A DNA stretch of 64,000 nucleotides from CAZPWF01 sp964610775 (GTDB lineage Bacteria > Patescibacteriota > Saccharimonadia > Saccharimonadales > JACQNP01): assembly GCA_964610775.1 (NCBI GenBank), contig CAZSZC010000002.1:35821-99820 (forward strand). Reading direction: 5' to 3'. Each line of letters begins with the position of its first letter. Positions within the stretch are counted from its first letter, which is position 1. The notes under the pieces are model-generated. The model was given only the letters and a program-made list of their open reading frames with translations. It made no database searches and was not told where the DNA came from. The translations under genes and the position numbers were made by a program. Positions 44,057 through 52,724 of this stretch are shown piece by piece.

Positions 44057-45117
44057 TCTATAGAAATATCACTGAGTTCTTTTTTATCAACAGTGTTTTC
44101 TGAGTAATCAGTTATCTGGTCTACTACTTTAGTTAAGGCCCTGTTGCGCGTTCCCTCAACCTCTAGATAAGTTCTTTGCACCGTTTCAAGCTGCTTGCCT
44201 AGTCGCTCAACGCTTTCACCGAACTTGCCATACTCCACTTGGAACTTCTCGATTAAACCAAAAATCTGCTGTAGACCCTTTTCATATTTAAAGTTCTTGT
44301 ATGCCTGTAATACTAATCTGAGTACCGCCGTGAATCCAAATGGACCAGCCAAAACGACTTTCTTCTTGTTACAGTATTCGTTTATATCTGGCAATTTTTC
44401 GTAAATAAAACTAAATATCATTTCATTAGGTATAAACATGACGACAAAATCTAGGGTATTATCCTGAGGATTAATGTAGTCTCTGGTCGACACCTCGTTA
44501 ACTTTAGTCTTGACGGCAGTTCTGAACGACGCGATTGCATCGTTTCTGGCTCGCTCCGTTTTAGCTTCTTGATAAGCAATAAGGTCGTCAAATGGAAACT
44601 TGGCATCAACATTTAACTTAGAGCCATCGGGCAACAATATTGTAAAATCTGGTATTCCTGAGCCAGAAGATGTTTGTTTAAGATAGTTGATTTTTTCAAC
44701 AAAACCAGCCGCCAATAGTAAATCTTCAGCAACTTGCTCGCCCCAGTTACCGCGAAGCTTGTTATTAGAAAGAAGTTTTCTTAAGCTTTCAGTAGACACC
44801 TGTAATCCCTCAGTAATCTTTGCGGTATTGGCAAGCTGTTCTCGAATTGCTGCGTTTTGTTTTTTCAAGTCACCAACTTCATTACGACCACCTTCTAGCT
44901 GCTTCTCTAAACCTTTGACTATTTCCTGAAGTAACTTTTGATTATCATTAAGTATTCCCTTGACACCAGATTCAATTTCTTCTTTATCGTTCTTACGCTG
45001 TTGATTGTTGAGGTTTGTCAGCTTAATTACAGTTTTCTGAAACACAAAGTAACTGAGTGCGATACTGACACAGACCACTATAAATATTACGATAATCAAA
45101 ACTGCACTTATATTCAT
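44053..45117 (-). CDS. rmuC: RmuC family DNA-recombination protein
   Basis: RmuC proteins limit DNA inversions and have a predicted nuclease-like domain. One N-terminal membrane segment (LIIVIFIVVCVSIALSYFVF) is followed by a coiled coil to about residue 110, then the RmuC core: LRGNWGEQVAEDLLLAAGF, PDFTILLPDGSKLNVDAKFPF, FVVMFIPNE. 354 residues. It overlaps the glycosidase stop by 4 nt on the other strand. Confidence 0.93.
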   Translation of the reverse strand: MNISAVLIIVIFIVVCVSIALSYFVFQKTVIKLTNLNNQQRKNDKEEIESGVKGILNDNQKLLQEIVKGLEKQLEGGRNEVGDLKKQNAAIREQLANTAKITEGLQVSTESLRKLLSNNKLRGNWGEQVAEDLLLAAGFVEKINYLKQTSSGSGIPDFTILLPDGSKLNVDAKFPFDDLIAYQEAKTERARNDAIASFRTAVKTKVNEVSTRDYINPQDNTLDFVVMFIPNEMIFSFIYEKLPDINEYCNKKKVVLAGPFGFTAVLRLVLQAYKNFKYEKGLQQIFGLIEKFQVEYGKFGESVERLGKQLETVQRTYLEVEGTRNRALTKVVDQITDYSENTVDKKELSDISID

Positions 45118-45136
45118 ATCTATTAGTATAGCTTAC

Positions 45137-45895
45137 TTAAGTGACTAAAATATGTGTCATCTCAATAGCAAACCCTACGACAATAACACCCATTAAGAGC
45201 ATAATTACTTGACTATCAAAAAGCGCTCTGTTGGAAGCATGGTCGTGAATATCGGGAATAATATCGCTGAGAGCAATATATAGCAAGAAACCAGCACTAA
45301 GCCCAAGCAATACACCTACAGGAAGGGCTTCGGTAGTACCAAGTGAATACACAATGACTGCCACTATCACAGTCGCAAAATTACTCAGCATAGTTATTAT
45401 AAGAGCTCGAGCGCGTGCTAGATTCTTATGTACAAGCAAACCAAAATCAGCTGCGTTATGAGGTACTTCATGAATTGCGACTGCGAAAGTTGTAACAATA
45501 CCGGTTGGAACATTTATCAAAAATGCTGCGGCAATAGCAACCCCATCTAACGCATTATGCATACCATTACCGACGATAATGAGCGGTATTGACGGATCGC
45601 GTTTACTATCTAAAGACTCATGATTATGATGAAACCAGTCTAGAAACCTCTCGGCCAAAAAAAACAACAATATTCCAACCAGCACGGACAGGAGAAGAGT
45701 GCTCGAAAGTGAGTATTCTAAGCCATCTTTGAGTAGATCAAGAAACACGGCGGATAGCAGTGCGCCAGCAGCAAATGGAGTAGCTAAGTGTATAATCTTG
45801 CGATTATGTTTAGTACCGATAAACAATAGGATGCAGCCCAACAATGAAAACATCGCACCTAGTGAACTTACTAATATAACTTGTTTTAAATTCAT
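45137..45895 (-). CDS. ZIP family divalent metal transporter
   Basis: Imports zinc, manganese or iron. About eight membrane segments in 252 residues; the metal site is in HNALDGVAIAAAF and HEVPHNAADFGLLVHKN. A His-containing loop (WFHHNHES) lies between segments. It is divergent from a Fur-family regulator gene 76 nt away, so its expression is probably controlled by that regulator and the metal it senses. Confidence 0.93.
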   Translation of the reverse strand: MNLKQVILVSSLGAMFSLLGCILLFIGTKHNRKIIHLATPFAAGALLSAVFLDLLKDGLEYSLSSTLLLSVLVGILLFFLAERFLDWFHHNHESLDSKRDPSIPLIIVGNGMHNALDGVAIAAAFLINVPTGIVTTFAVAIHEVPHNAADFGLLVHKNLARARALIITMLSNFATVIVAVIVYSLGTTEALPVGVLLGLSAGFLLYIALSDIIPDIHDHASNRALFDSQVIMLLMGVIVVGFAIEMTHILVT

Positions 45896-45971
45896 ACAGT
45901 TACTCCTTAAATAGTTTAGATTTTATGGTACTTTTTTGCAATTTTGTCGCAATTTATGTTATATTTGCAAC
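45896..45971. promoter_or_regulatory. divergent ZIP/Fur control region with candidate operator repeats
   Basis: The 76-nt AT-rich gap holds GCAATTTTGTC followed at once by GCAATTTATGT, a near-direct repeat that also forms a TTGC-N9-GCAA inverted repeat, and ends with the extended -10 TGTTATATT (45957-45965), 6 nt before the regulator ATG. Binding there would block the regulator's own promoter and could reach that of the ZIP gene. Confidence 0.45.
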
Positions 45972-46391
45972 ATGTCTAGTCAATCATTTATACTTAACAA
46001 AATATTAAGAAACAAGGGCTTTAGTAATACTGTTGTTCGTCAAAATATCTTTGAATCACTTCAAGGTAAAGAACCCTTAACTATACAAAATATAATATCC
46101 TCAAACCCAACAATAGATCGAGCAAGTGTATATAGAACTATTGACCTATTTGAAAAGATTGGGGTTGTACAGAGGTTACAGATTGGCTGGAAGTATAAAA
46201 TCGAATTGACTGATCAGTTTCACGCTCATCATCACCACGTAGTTTGCATAGTTTGCGGTCGCATTGATAACTTCTCCGAACCAGATTATGTAGAAACTAA
46301 TGTTATGCGAGCCGCCAGTAAGCTAGGCTATAAACCAACTAGTCATCAGTTAGAAATACGTGGTCTTTGTCCAGATTGTCAAACTAAATGA
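45972..46391 (+). CDS. Fur-family metal-responsive repressor
   Basis: A Fur/Zur/PerR-type dimeric repressor of 139 residues. It has the helix-turn-helix part with TIDRASVYRTIDLF, the metal-binding FHAHHHHVVCIVCGRIDNF (His cluster and CxxC), and a second CPDC at the C-terminus for structural zinc. The adjoining ZIP transporter suggests zinc or manganese sensing, though sequence alone does not decide. The start is set by the -10 element 6 nt upstream; a longer frame is less likely. Two hairpins follow the stop. Confidence 0.92.
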   Translation: MSSQSFILNKILRNKGFSNTVVRQNIFESLQGKEPLTIQNIISSNPTIDRASVYRTIDLFEKIGVVQRLQIGWKYKIELTDQFHAHHHHVVCIVCGRIDNFSEPDYVETNVMRAASKLGYKPTSHQLEIRGLCPDCQTK

Positions 46392-46412
46392 CCCCGAGCT
46401 ACTGCTCAGGGT
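46389..46412 (+). terminator. hairpin overlapping the end of the Fur gene
   Basis: GACCC and GGGTC plus an inner AGC/GCT form an interrupted stem that includes the TGA stop codon. It is not followed by a U-tract but by a second hairpin. Confidence 0.4.
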
Positions 46413-46441
46413 CTTATATGGAAGTCTCTCACTTCCATATA
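46413..46441. terminator. perfect 12-bp hairpin after the Fur gene
   Basis: TTATATGGAAGT and ACTTCCATATAA form a perfect stem around CTCTC, 1 nt after the first hairpin. No U-tract follows on either strand, so it could be an unusual terminator, an mRNA end-protector or a protein-binding site. Confidence 0.45.
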
Positions 46442-46489
46442 AAGCATAACCTAAATAATTTATCGGTACAAGCTATAATTGAATAAAAT

Positions 46490-47371
46490 ATGAAACCCTA
46501 TAGTCCAGTAATAATTATCTATAATCCAATGAGTACAAGTGGTAAGGCTAAGGCTAAAGCCTCTAGATTACAAAAGCAATTAATCAGAAGGAAGTATAAA
46601 GATGTCAGATTACTAGAATCAGAGTACCCGGGCCACAGTGAAGTTATCGCATACGAAACAACCAAAGAATACAAGCGACCACTAATTATTTCAGTTAGTG
46701 GCGACGGGGGCTACAACGAAGTAATTAATGGGGCACTAAGAGCAGAGATAGAAACTCCTGGGCATCAGGCAATTTGTGCTATTGTTGCAGCTGGCAACGC
46801 TAATGATCATCGTCGAGCGACTGCTATAAGACCTATGATATGGGCGATTACTCACGTAAAGCCTGAACCAATAGATGTGCTTAGGATTCAGTATGGCAAA
46901 GTTACTCGTTATGCACATTCTTATATTGGCATAGGTATTACAGGGGAAACCGTGGCACAGCTAAATCGTGAAAAATTAACACGCTGGAAAGAAATCAAAA
47001 TTGTAACTAGAAATCTGCTCAACTTCCAACATTTCACGATCCAAACTCCTGAGAGGACTAGAGAGATTGATAGTTTAGTCTTCGCAAACATACACCGCAT
47101 GTCAAAAATAATAAGAGTTAACACTCGCACTGATTTACATGACGGATTATTTAACTTTGTGCTAATACCCCACCGAACTCGTTTGAAATTTTTATTCATA
47201 CTCATTGGAATAGTAGTATTTGGCGTAAAGAACCCTGTGCTCTTAAGTTCATATCAATTTACCCTACCAAAGCCACAGTTAGCCCAGCTCGATGGTGAAG
47301 CAATTGCTTTGCCAGCAAAAACCATAATTAAAGTCGATGTTCTTAATGAAGCGCTCCTTACTGTCCGCTAG
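46490..47371 (+). CDS. diacylglycerol kinase family lipid kinase
   Basis: DAGK-catalytic domain protein of the YegS/BmrU type, 293 residues. It shows VIIIYNPMSTSGKAKAKA at the N-terminus and SVSGDGGYNEVINGAL, where the family usually has GGDGTxNEV; the Thr is Tyr here. AIVAAGNANDHRRAT fits the following G-T-x-N-D element in altered form. It would phosphorylate diacylglycerol or a similar lipid with ATP. TATAAT lies 10 nt before the ATG. The altered motif makes the activity slightly uncertain. Confidence 0.85.
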   Translation: MKPYSPVIIIYNPMSTSGKAKAKASRLQKQLIRRKYKDVRLLESEYPGHSEVIAYETTKEYKRPLIISVSGDGGYNEVINGALRAEIETPGHQAICAIVAAGNANDHRRATAIRPMIWAITHVKPEPIDVLRIQYGKVTRYAHSYIGIGITGETVAQLNREKLTRWKEIKIVTRNLLNFQHFTIQTPERTREIDSLVFANIHRMSKIIRVNTRTDLHDGLFNFVLIPHRTRLKFLFILIGIVVFGVKNPVLLSSYQFTLPKPQLAQLDGEAIALPAKTIIKVDVLNEALLTVR

Positions 47372-47753
47372 TTCTTTCATTACGTTCTAAAGAGTGAATT
47401 CTGTTATGATCAAGTCCAAAATAGTGCGCCACTTCATGCCATAAAGTGCGGCCAATCTTATCACGTAGACCATCAATACTGTCTGCGGCTGATTCGAGCG
47501 GCAACTTAAAAAGCGTTATCTTGTCCGGTAGCACTAGGTTGTAGCCTGCACCTCTTTTTGTCAGCGGAATGCCCTCATACAACCCGAACAATGTTTGATT
47601 ACAATGTAATTTTAGATTTTTGCGCTGTTCCTCGGTTGGCTCGTTTTCCCAAAAAATACCAACATTATCCATCCTTTTTGCGTACTTATCTGGAATATTA
47701 TCAATAGCCTGTACTAACAATTCCTCAAATTTATCATCAGAAACTTTAATCAT
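47358..47753 (-). CDS. zincin-like metallopeptidase
   Basis: A 131-residue protein with the zinc-protease motif HEVAHYFGLDH (HExxHxxGxxH) near the C-terminus, matching the small zincin family PF06262. Other parts include VGIFWENEPTEEQ and LFGLYEGIPLTKRGAGYN, typical of that family. The natural substrate is unknown. The 3' end overlaps the lipid kinase gene by 14 nt, tail to tail. Confidence 0.88.
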   Translation of the reverse strand: MIKVSDDKFEELLVQAIDNIPDKYAKRMDNVGIFWENEPTEEQRKNLKLHCNQTLFGLYEGIPLTKRGAGYNLVLPDKITLFKLPLESAADSIDGLRDKIGRTLWHEVAHYFGLDHNRIHSLERNERTSGQ

Positions 47754-47768
47754 AAATTTTTATATTCT

Positions 47769-48647
47769 TCAGCTCTTGAACTTTCGGTAAGAGGCGTCGG
47801 TGATACTAATTCTAAATACCACAAATGATCCCTCTTGAATTTTGGTTACTGGTGTTGTTGATTTGTTATCTTTATATTGTCGTTCTTTGGTTAGTAAACT
47901 AAATACCTGATTGGTCACCGCTACGTCTGTAACCACTGAAGCCAGTCCACTAACTTGTAAAGATTGTAGGGAATACTCGTCAAAAATAGTCAAAGCAACC
48001 TGTGGGTGCTGTAACATATTACGCGCCTTACTTGTTTCAGACTTGGTCAATATATATAACTGATCATCTGGGTCGCAAAGATAATACACAGTTGCGCCGC
48101 ATACATTACCTGTTCGATCTATAGTTGATAACACACCTATGGTATTAGTTTGTAAAAAACTTCGAGCAGGGTTGTCAAGTTCATAAGGTTTTGCCAAAGG
48201 TTGCCATGAAGCATCAAAGCTATCTGGAGCTTCTTTGTTCCTAACTGAGTTTGACTGCTCTAACTGCTTAGATTCTAAATAATTAACAAACTTATTTGCC
48301 TGTTTATTATTTACAAACCTTAGGTTATATTCACCAACCCTTGTATGAACAATAATATTAGAAAACAACCCTTGCGTATGATGCATAACCCCCGAAACAA
48401 CATCATAACTAATCTCATCAATGGATGAATAGAACGATTTGCAATCAAGAAATAATAGTCGTTTATCTGTTGCAACCAGCATAACCGCTCCAGTAGCAGA
48501 ACGACCGTTTATAGCTGCACCTATATGTTCATCGTCATGTATTACCTGCGGCAACCGTCGCGTTTCGTTCTTTGTTAATGAATAACGCGTCAATCCTGCA
48601 GACAGTAATTCTTTCTTGACTCGTCGTTTATGATCCTGCTCAGTCAT
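47769..48647 (-). CDS. fusion of a PH-like domain with a PNPOx-type flavin domain
   Basis: Residues about 25-130 look like a bacterial PH domain (AVMLVATDKRLLFLD, IIVHTRVGEYNLRF). Residues about 160-290 look like the split-barrel pyridoxamine-phosphate-oxidase/general stress protein 26 family (ARSFLQTNTIGVLSTID, GATVYYLCDPDDQLYILT, LTIFDEYSLQSLQVSG). Such barrels bind FMN, F420 or haem. The combined protein has 292 residues and no membrane segment. The pairing suggests a lipid- or protein-bound redox or stress role; this is inference. It is followed by the zincin gene after 15 nt. Confidence 0.75.
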   Translation of the reverse strand: MTEQDHKRRVKKELLSAGLTRYSLTKNETRRLPQVIHDDEHIGAAINGRSATGAVMLVATDKRLLFLDCKSFYSSIDEISYDVVSGVMHHTQGLFSNIIVHTRVGEYNLRFVNNKQANKFVNYLESKQLEQSNSVRNKEAPDSFDASWQPLAKPYELDNPARSFLQTNTIGVLSTIDRTGNVCGATVYYLCDPDDQLYILTKSETSKARNMLQHPQVALTIFDEYSLQSLQVSGLASVVTDVAVTNQVFSLLTKERQYKDNKSTTPVTKIQEGSFVVFRISITDASYRKFKS

Positions 48648-48784
48648 AATACTACCTCTTAGTTAATATTATACGCTGCTTGCGATATGCAAACTATTAA
48701 TCGCACAATTATTATTTTAACCTACAGCTAATTGATGTCGCGGAGTATAATTAGTAGTGTAGAAATAACAAAGAGGAGGATTAT

Positions 48785-49198
48785 ATGAAAGGACCTATTG
48801 ATTACATTGTTGTCGGCTTTGATGGCAATAAGTTTGATGGCAGTATACTCAAGGCAATAGGTGATGCCATAGAAAGTGGAACCATCGGTTTGGTAGCATT
48901 ATCAGTAGTTATTAAAGACAGTAATGACCAAGTGACCTCACTAGATATTGCAGCATCAGGCGATGATTATATTGTTGATTTTGTTGAAAAATACAAGCCA
49001 AATAATGACCTAATCAGCATGGAAGATGTCGATGAAGTAGCCGAATTATTAGAACCCAATACTAGTGCCGGATTCTTAGTAATTGAGCATTTATGGGCTA
49101 AGCCACTCAAAAAGGCCATTATCGATGCCAATGGATTTTTAGTTGCTGAAGGACGCATACATCCTGAAGCATTAAACGAACTTGATAAGGAGGACTAA
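48785..49198 (+). CDS. DUF6325-like protein
   Basis: A 137-residue acidic protein of the DUF6325/DUF1269-like type. It has GPIDYIVVGFDGNKFDGSIL, an acidic middle, and FLVIEHLWAKPLKKAIIDANG, which matches what I remember of the family. No function is established. It has a real leader: TATAAT upstream and an AGAGGAGG ribosome-binding site. The SHOCT gene follows after 3 nt, a common pairing. Confidence 0.75.
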   Translation: MKGPIDYIVVGFDGNKFDGSILKAIGDAIESGTIGLVALSVVIKDSNDQVTSLDIAASGDDYIVDFVEKYKPNNDLISMEDVDEVAELLEPNTSAGFLVIEHLWAKPLKKAIIDANGFLVAEGRIHPEALNELDKED

Positions 49199-49201
49199 AC
49201 C

Positions 49202-49468
49202 ATGCCAGGACTACTAAGAGGTATGGCTCGTACAGCCGTCATAGCCGGAACTGCTACAGCGGTTTCAAATAATGTAAGTCGCCGACAGGCACAAAGATGG
49301 GCCGCAGATGAGCAGCCTACTGAGGCCGCTCCGTCGCCACAGCAAGCCGTTCCGGCCAACGAAGATCCTGCAGTTGCTCAATTACAGCAGTTGGCACAAC
49401 TAAAAGAACAGGGCATTTTGACAGAGGAAGAATTTGACGCAAAGAAGAAGCAGATCCTAGGTATCTAA
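49202..49468 (+). CDS. SHOCT domain protein
   Basis: An 88-residue protein with a short N-terminal region (MARTAVIAGTATAV), a Pro/Ala/Gln linker and a C-terminal SHOCT helix pair (LAQLKEQGILTEEEFDAKK, then KQILGI). SHOCT motifs help oligomerise or regulate larger proteins. The partner is probably the DUF6325-like protein encoded just before. A perfect terminator hairpin follows. Confidence 0.88.
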   Translation: MPGLLRGMARTAVIAGTATAVSNNVSRRQAQRWAADEQPTEAAPSPQQAVPANEDPAVAQLQQLAQLKEQGILTEEEFDAKKKQILGI

Positions 49469-49485
49469 CTTCCCTATTAGTCAAT

Positions 49486-49518
49486 ATTAAGAAACACACC
49501 AATGGTGTGTTTCTTAAT
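49486..49518. terminator. bidirectional terminator, perfect 15-bp stem
   Basis: ATTAAGAAACACACC and its perfect complement surround AAT. As a perfect inverted repeat it reads the same on both strands, with T-rich GTTTCTTAAT on the 3' arm. It serves the SHOCT operon (plus) and overlaps the last codons of the MFS gene (minus). Confidence 0.7.
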
Positions 49519-51133
49519 TAGATGACTTAATAACTTTGTCTGGAATAGACTTAGAAAGCATAATAGATAAAAGTGTGATTATAATTAGAACAAATATTGC
49601 TCTTTTCAGGCCAAAAAGTTGTGATGATTCGTAATCAGAGCTAAGTTGAGAAGCTTGCTGTTCGGATAAGCCATTACTAAGTGCACTTTGTTCAACACTT
49701 GCAGCTGAAACTATAGGCACGCCAGTTTGTTGTGCTTTTTCAGAAATCGAGGATTTTACGTTATCTGGAAGTGACGGATTATTTGTGATCGAACTCATAA
49801 AACTACTTGTTAATGCCAAGACCATCATAGAACCTATCAGTGCTGTACCAAATGATGATCCAAGATTTTGGAAAGTCCCACTCAGCCCACCAACCTCACT
49901 TGATTTTGACTCGTCAACGGCCGACATATTAACGGCGCCTAGTTGAGACGCCAGAAGACCAAGTCCGGCACCAACAGCAAACATTGATAACGCAAATGCA
50001 TAGCCCGTTAATTCTGGATCGATAGCCGCCAGCAAGCAAACCGAACCAATAACCAACAACCACTGACCAACACGTACAATTTGTTTTGGCGTTTTCCTAT
50101 TAACCATTTTCGAGCCAAGAATGGAGAATATAATTAAGGCCACAGACAGTGGGAATATCTTTATTCCGGTTTTAAGAGCATCAAGTCCGAGAACCATTTG
50201 AAGGTAAATAGGTACAACAAAGAAGACGGCCGCAGTGACAACATATTGTGACATTAGTACTACTAGACCCGATTGTAGTTGAGCAATTTTAAGCATCGAT
50301 ACTTGCACTAGAGGATTGCGCTTCAAGTTCTCGAGCTTAGTTTGACGATCAATGAAAAGTTTCATTACAAATAAACCGCCAATTATTAGATACGCAACGA
50401 TTGATATGCCAAGCGGCGCTATTGAATGACCATTAATTGAAGGTTTTGCCATCGGAGTTATCCAACCCCAAGTTTTACTTTGCAGCATCCCATATACCAA
50501 CAAAACCATACCAGTAACTGATAGAAAAACGCTCGGGAGATCAATCTTAATCTTTAAGGGTTTCGATGTGTCTTCGAATCGGCGTGACATTATAAGGACG
50601 AATAGCATCACGATTGTTTCAGCAATAAACACATATCTCCAAGATAAATAAGTGGTCATAAAACCACCGATTAACGGTCCGGCAGCGGCTGCTGCTCCGC
50701 TAATACCGCCAATTATGGCGTATGCTACGACCCGATCTTTACCCTTGTAGTTTATAGCAATTAAGGCTACAATAGCAGGAATAACCAAAACAGCACCCAA
50801 TCCTTCTATGATAGACCAGCCTAAGAAAAGTGTAGTTATATTTGGGCTTAGTCCTGTCAGTAACGAACCAATGCCGTAAACTACCGAACCTATTACAAAA
50901 GCACGTAATAGTCCCCATTTAGCACAAAGCTTAGCCCCAAGTAACATAAATGCTGCCATCGTCAGAGTATAAAATGTAATCGCCGACTGTAACGCACTGA
51001 CTGTTGTATTTAAGTCTTGGACAACTTTAGATATTGAAACATTCATAACGGTACTATCAAGAACCATAACAAATTGAGCTAATGCTAGGATTGCTACTAC
51101 CAACCACTTACTCTTCTGGTTTGATTTAGACAT
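49514..51133 (-). CDS. MFS drug exporter, 14-segment (DHA2/EmrB-QacA type)
   Basis: A proton-driven multidrug exporter. It shows VVAILALAQFVMVLDSTVMNV at segment 1 (motif with the membrane Asp), ALQSAITFYTLTMAAFMLLGAKLC, motif A-like KWGLLRAFVIG, and IGGISGAAAAAGPLIGGFM (motif C, PxxGG-like). About 14 membrane segments in 539 residues. I choose MSKSNQK as start: TATAAT ends 7 nt before it and overlaps the ATG three codons upstream. The end lies in the bidirectional terminator. Confidence 0.92.
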   Translation of the reverse strand: MSKSNQKSKWLVVAILALAQFVMVLDSTVMNVSISKVVQDLNTTVSALQSAITFYTLTMAAFMLLGAKLCAKWGLLRAFVIGSVVYGIGSLLTGLSPNITTLFLGWSIIEGLGAVLVIPAIVALIAINYKGKDRVVAYAIIGGISGAAAAAGPLIGGFMTTYLSWRYVFIAETIVMLFVLIMSRRFEDTSKPLKIKIDLPSVFLSVTGMVLLVYGMLQSKTWGWITPMAKPSINGHSIAPLGISIVAYLIIGGLFVMKLFIDRQTKLENLKRNPLVQVSMLKIAQLQSGLVVLMSQYVVTAAVFFVVPIYLQMVLGLDALKTGIKIFPLSVALIIFSILGSKMVNRKTPKQIVRVGQWLLVIGSVCLLAAIDPELTGYAFALSMFAVGAGLGLLASQLGAVNMSAVDESKSSEVGGLSGTFQNLGSSFGTALIGSMMVLALTSSFMSSITNNPSLPDNVKSSISEKAQQTGVPIVSAASVEQSALSNGLSEQQASQLSSDYESSQLFGLKRAIFVLIIITLLSIMLSKSIPDKVIKSSN

Positions 51134-51140
51134 TGGTTTC

Positions 51141-51146
51141 ATTATA
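51141..51146 (-). promoter_or_regulatory. -10 element TATAAT, leaderless start of the MFS gene
   Basis: TATAAT on the minus strand ends 7 nt before the ATG at 51133, in the narrow gap after the preceding gene. Confidence 0.5.
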
Positions 51147-51148
51147 TA

Positions 51149-51835
51149 TCAATAAGATCCCTTAGAGAATGGTGACGCATATTGAATGCTATTAAAAATT
51201 AAACGCGCTTGGTCGAGAGCATGCTCGCGATCAACTGATTGATCAAACATGCCAAATGGTAGTGCTGTGATTTCGCATCCCGCAATCTTGGCATCAACCT
51301 CTACTATAGGTGTATACGGGCTTTTATTTATGAAATATAGCTCTCCGTCTTCCTGTTCGAAAGCGGCACTATAGGTTTTATCACTATGCCTTCGCCCGTG
51401 CTGAGATTGGTCAAATGCGTCCACCGCATCAACAAAATATTGTGCATCGCCAAAATGATCAACCGTAATATCACGCGTAATCATACATCCTGGACATACA
51501 ATGTTTTCATAGAAACGAATTAACGGCGGTTCTATTTTTGATCTGTCGCTAGCAACATCCATAGTTACTAGAGTCTCGGCACTTTCCCACCAATTATCAT
51601 TTTCTGTATTTTCATTGGGGAAACTTCTAAACATCAGCCAGGTGTGATTACCCTCCAAATTATTTCGCTGAAACATATTAATAACATCGGCCCTGAAAAC
51701 AGCTACTTGATCCTGAAAAGCTGATTCTATCAATGCCAGATTATTGGAAATTAGTTTACGCATTGCAAAATGCGACTCACTCAATTCATGAATTGAAGTT
51801 ATGCTTCTAGGGGTCATAGTTGCTATTGTTGTCAT
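51149..51835 (-). CDS. hypothetical protein, 228 aa
   Basis: I do not recognise this protein. It is soluble and acidic, with several aromatic-rich stretches (NHTWLMFRSFPNEN, NWWESAETLV) and a CPGC motif in ENIVCPGCMIT that could bind metal or form a disulphide. It ends with SPFSKGSY. I start at MTTIAT because the six residues before it would use an ATG without support. It lies just before the MFS exporter gene and may be expressed with it. Confidence 0.6.
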   Translation of the reverse strand: MTTIATMTPRSITSIHELSESHFAMRKLISNNLALIESAFQDQVAVFRADVINMFQRNNLEGNHTWLMFRSFPNENTENDNWWESAETLVTMDVASDRSKIEPPLIRFYENIVCPGCMITRDITVDHFGDAQYFVDAVDAFDQSQHGRRHSDKTYSAAFEQEDGELYFINKSPYTPIVEVDAKIAGCEITALPFGMFDQSVDREHALDQARLIFNSIQYASPFSKGSY

Positions 51836-51936
51836 AATTGGAAAAGAATGCAAGCTATACCACTATATTGACTCCTTAGTGTGATGCTTCTACAATCAGG
51901 CTTATAAACATAAGCAATACGCGTCGGAGGGATATA

Positions 51937-52713
51937 ATGAAACGTAAACACGATCAACGCGGAGCTTTGAGCCCCGTACTCATTGTAGTAATTGTTATAG
52001 TTATAGGAGTTATTGGTTTCGCTGGCTATAGTGTCTATAACAATAAGAAAAAAGATCAATCAACAACCTCCAACGCTACTATCTCGAATGAAGTTAAGGA
52101 AGAAGTTAATGCAGCTTGTATAAAAGAAGTAAACGACAAGGATCTGTGTAAGTTCTTAAGCAACTGGGAGAATTCCAAGACCTACAAAGCAACTATAATC
52201 AGTACAGATGCACAAGGCCAAAAGAATGTTATGAAACTTGAGGCTGATGGCGATAATACGTCAAGTACAGTTCTAGATAACGACAAAGAGACATCTGCCT
52301 ATATTAGCTTGAATAAGGTTTACTACATGAAGGACGAGGAAAAGGGAGTGTGGTACAAAATGCCAAGCACCCAAACGCCGGCAGCGACCGAAACTAACCC
52401 AGTTTCCAAGCTTAGCAATGAAACAAAAGAACCAGAGACGGCAGGTGAAACAAAAAACACCACAACATATAAGAAGATTGGCAAAGAAGCCTGTGGCAAC
52501 AAAACATGTTTTAAGTATCAAATTATAGATACATCAGATAGTGAAACTGTTGAATCATACGTCTGGTTCAGTGATAGCGACTACAAGTTAGTGCGTTGGT
52601 CAACCAAGTCCAAGGATGGCAGTACTAGTGACAGTAACTTTAGTTACGACAAAGTGACCATTGTCGCTCCAACACCAGTTCAGGACTATCAAATGCCTGA
52701 TTTGCCTCAATAA
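51937..52713 (+). CDS. membrane-anchored extracytoplasmic hypothetical protein
   Basis: A 258-residue protein with a basic N-terminus, one membrane segment (VLIVVIVIVIGVIGFAGYSVY) and an outward-facing domain. The domain has AYISLNKVYYMKDEEKGVWYKMP and SYVWFSDSDYKLVRW, which recall the LppX/LprG beta-sheet lipid-carrier fold, though only loosely. Four Cys (AACIKE, LCKF, ACGNKTCF) may form two disulphides. A GGAGGG ribosome-binding site precedes the ATG and a strong terminator follows. Confidence 0.7.
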   Translation: MKRKHDQRGALSPVLIVVIVIVIGVIGFAGYSVYNNKKKDQSTTSNATISNEVKEEVNAACIKEVNDKDLCKFLSNWENSKTYKATIISTDAQGQKNVMKLEADGDNTSSTVLDNDKETSAYISLNKVYYMKDEEKGVWYKMPSTQTPAATETNPVSKLSNETKEPETAGETKNTTTYKKIGKEACGNKTCFKYQIIDTSDSETVESYVWFSDSDYKLVRWSTKSKDGSTSDSNFSYDKVTIVAPTPVQDYQMPDLPQ

Positions 52714-52724
52714 AGCATATACAA

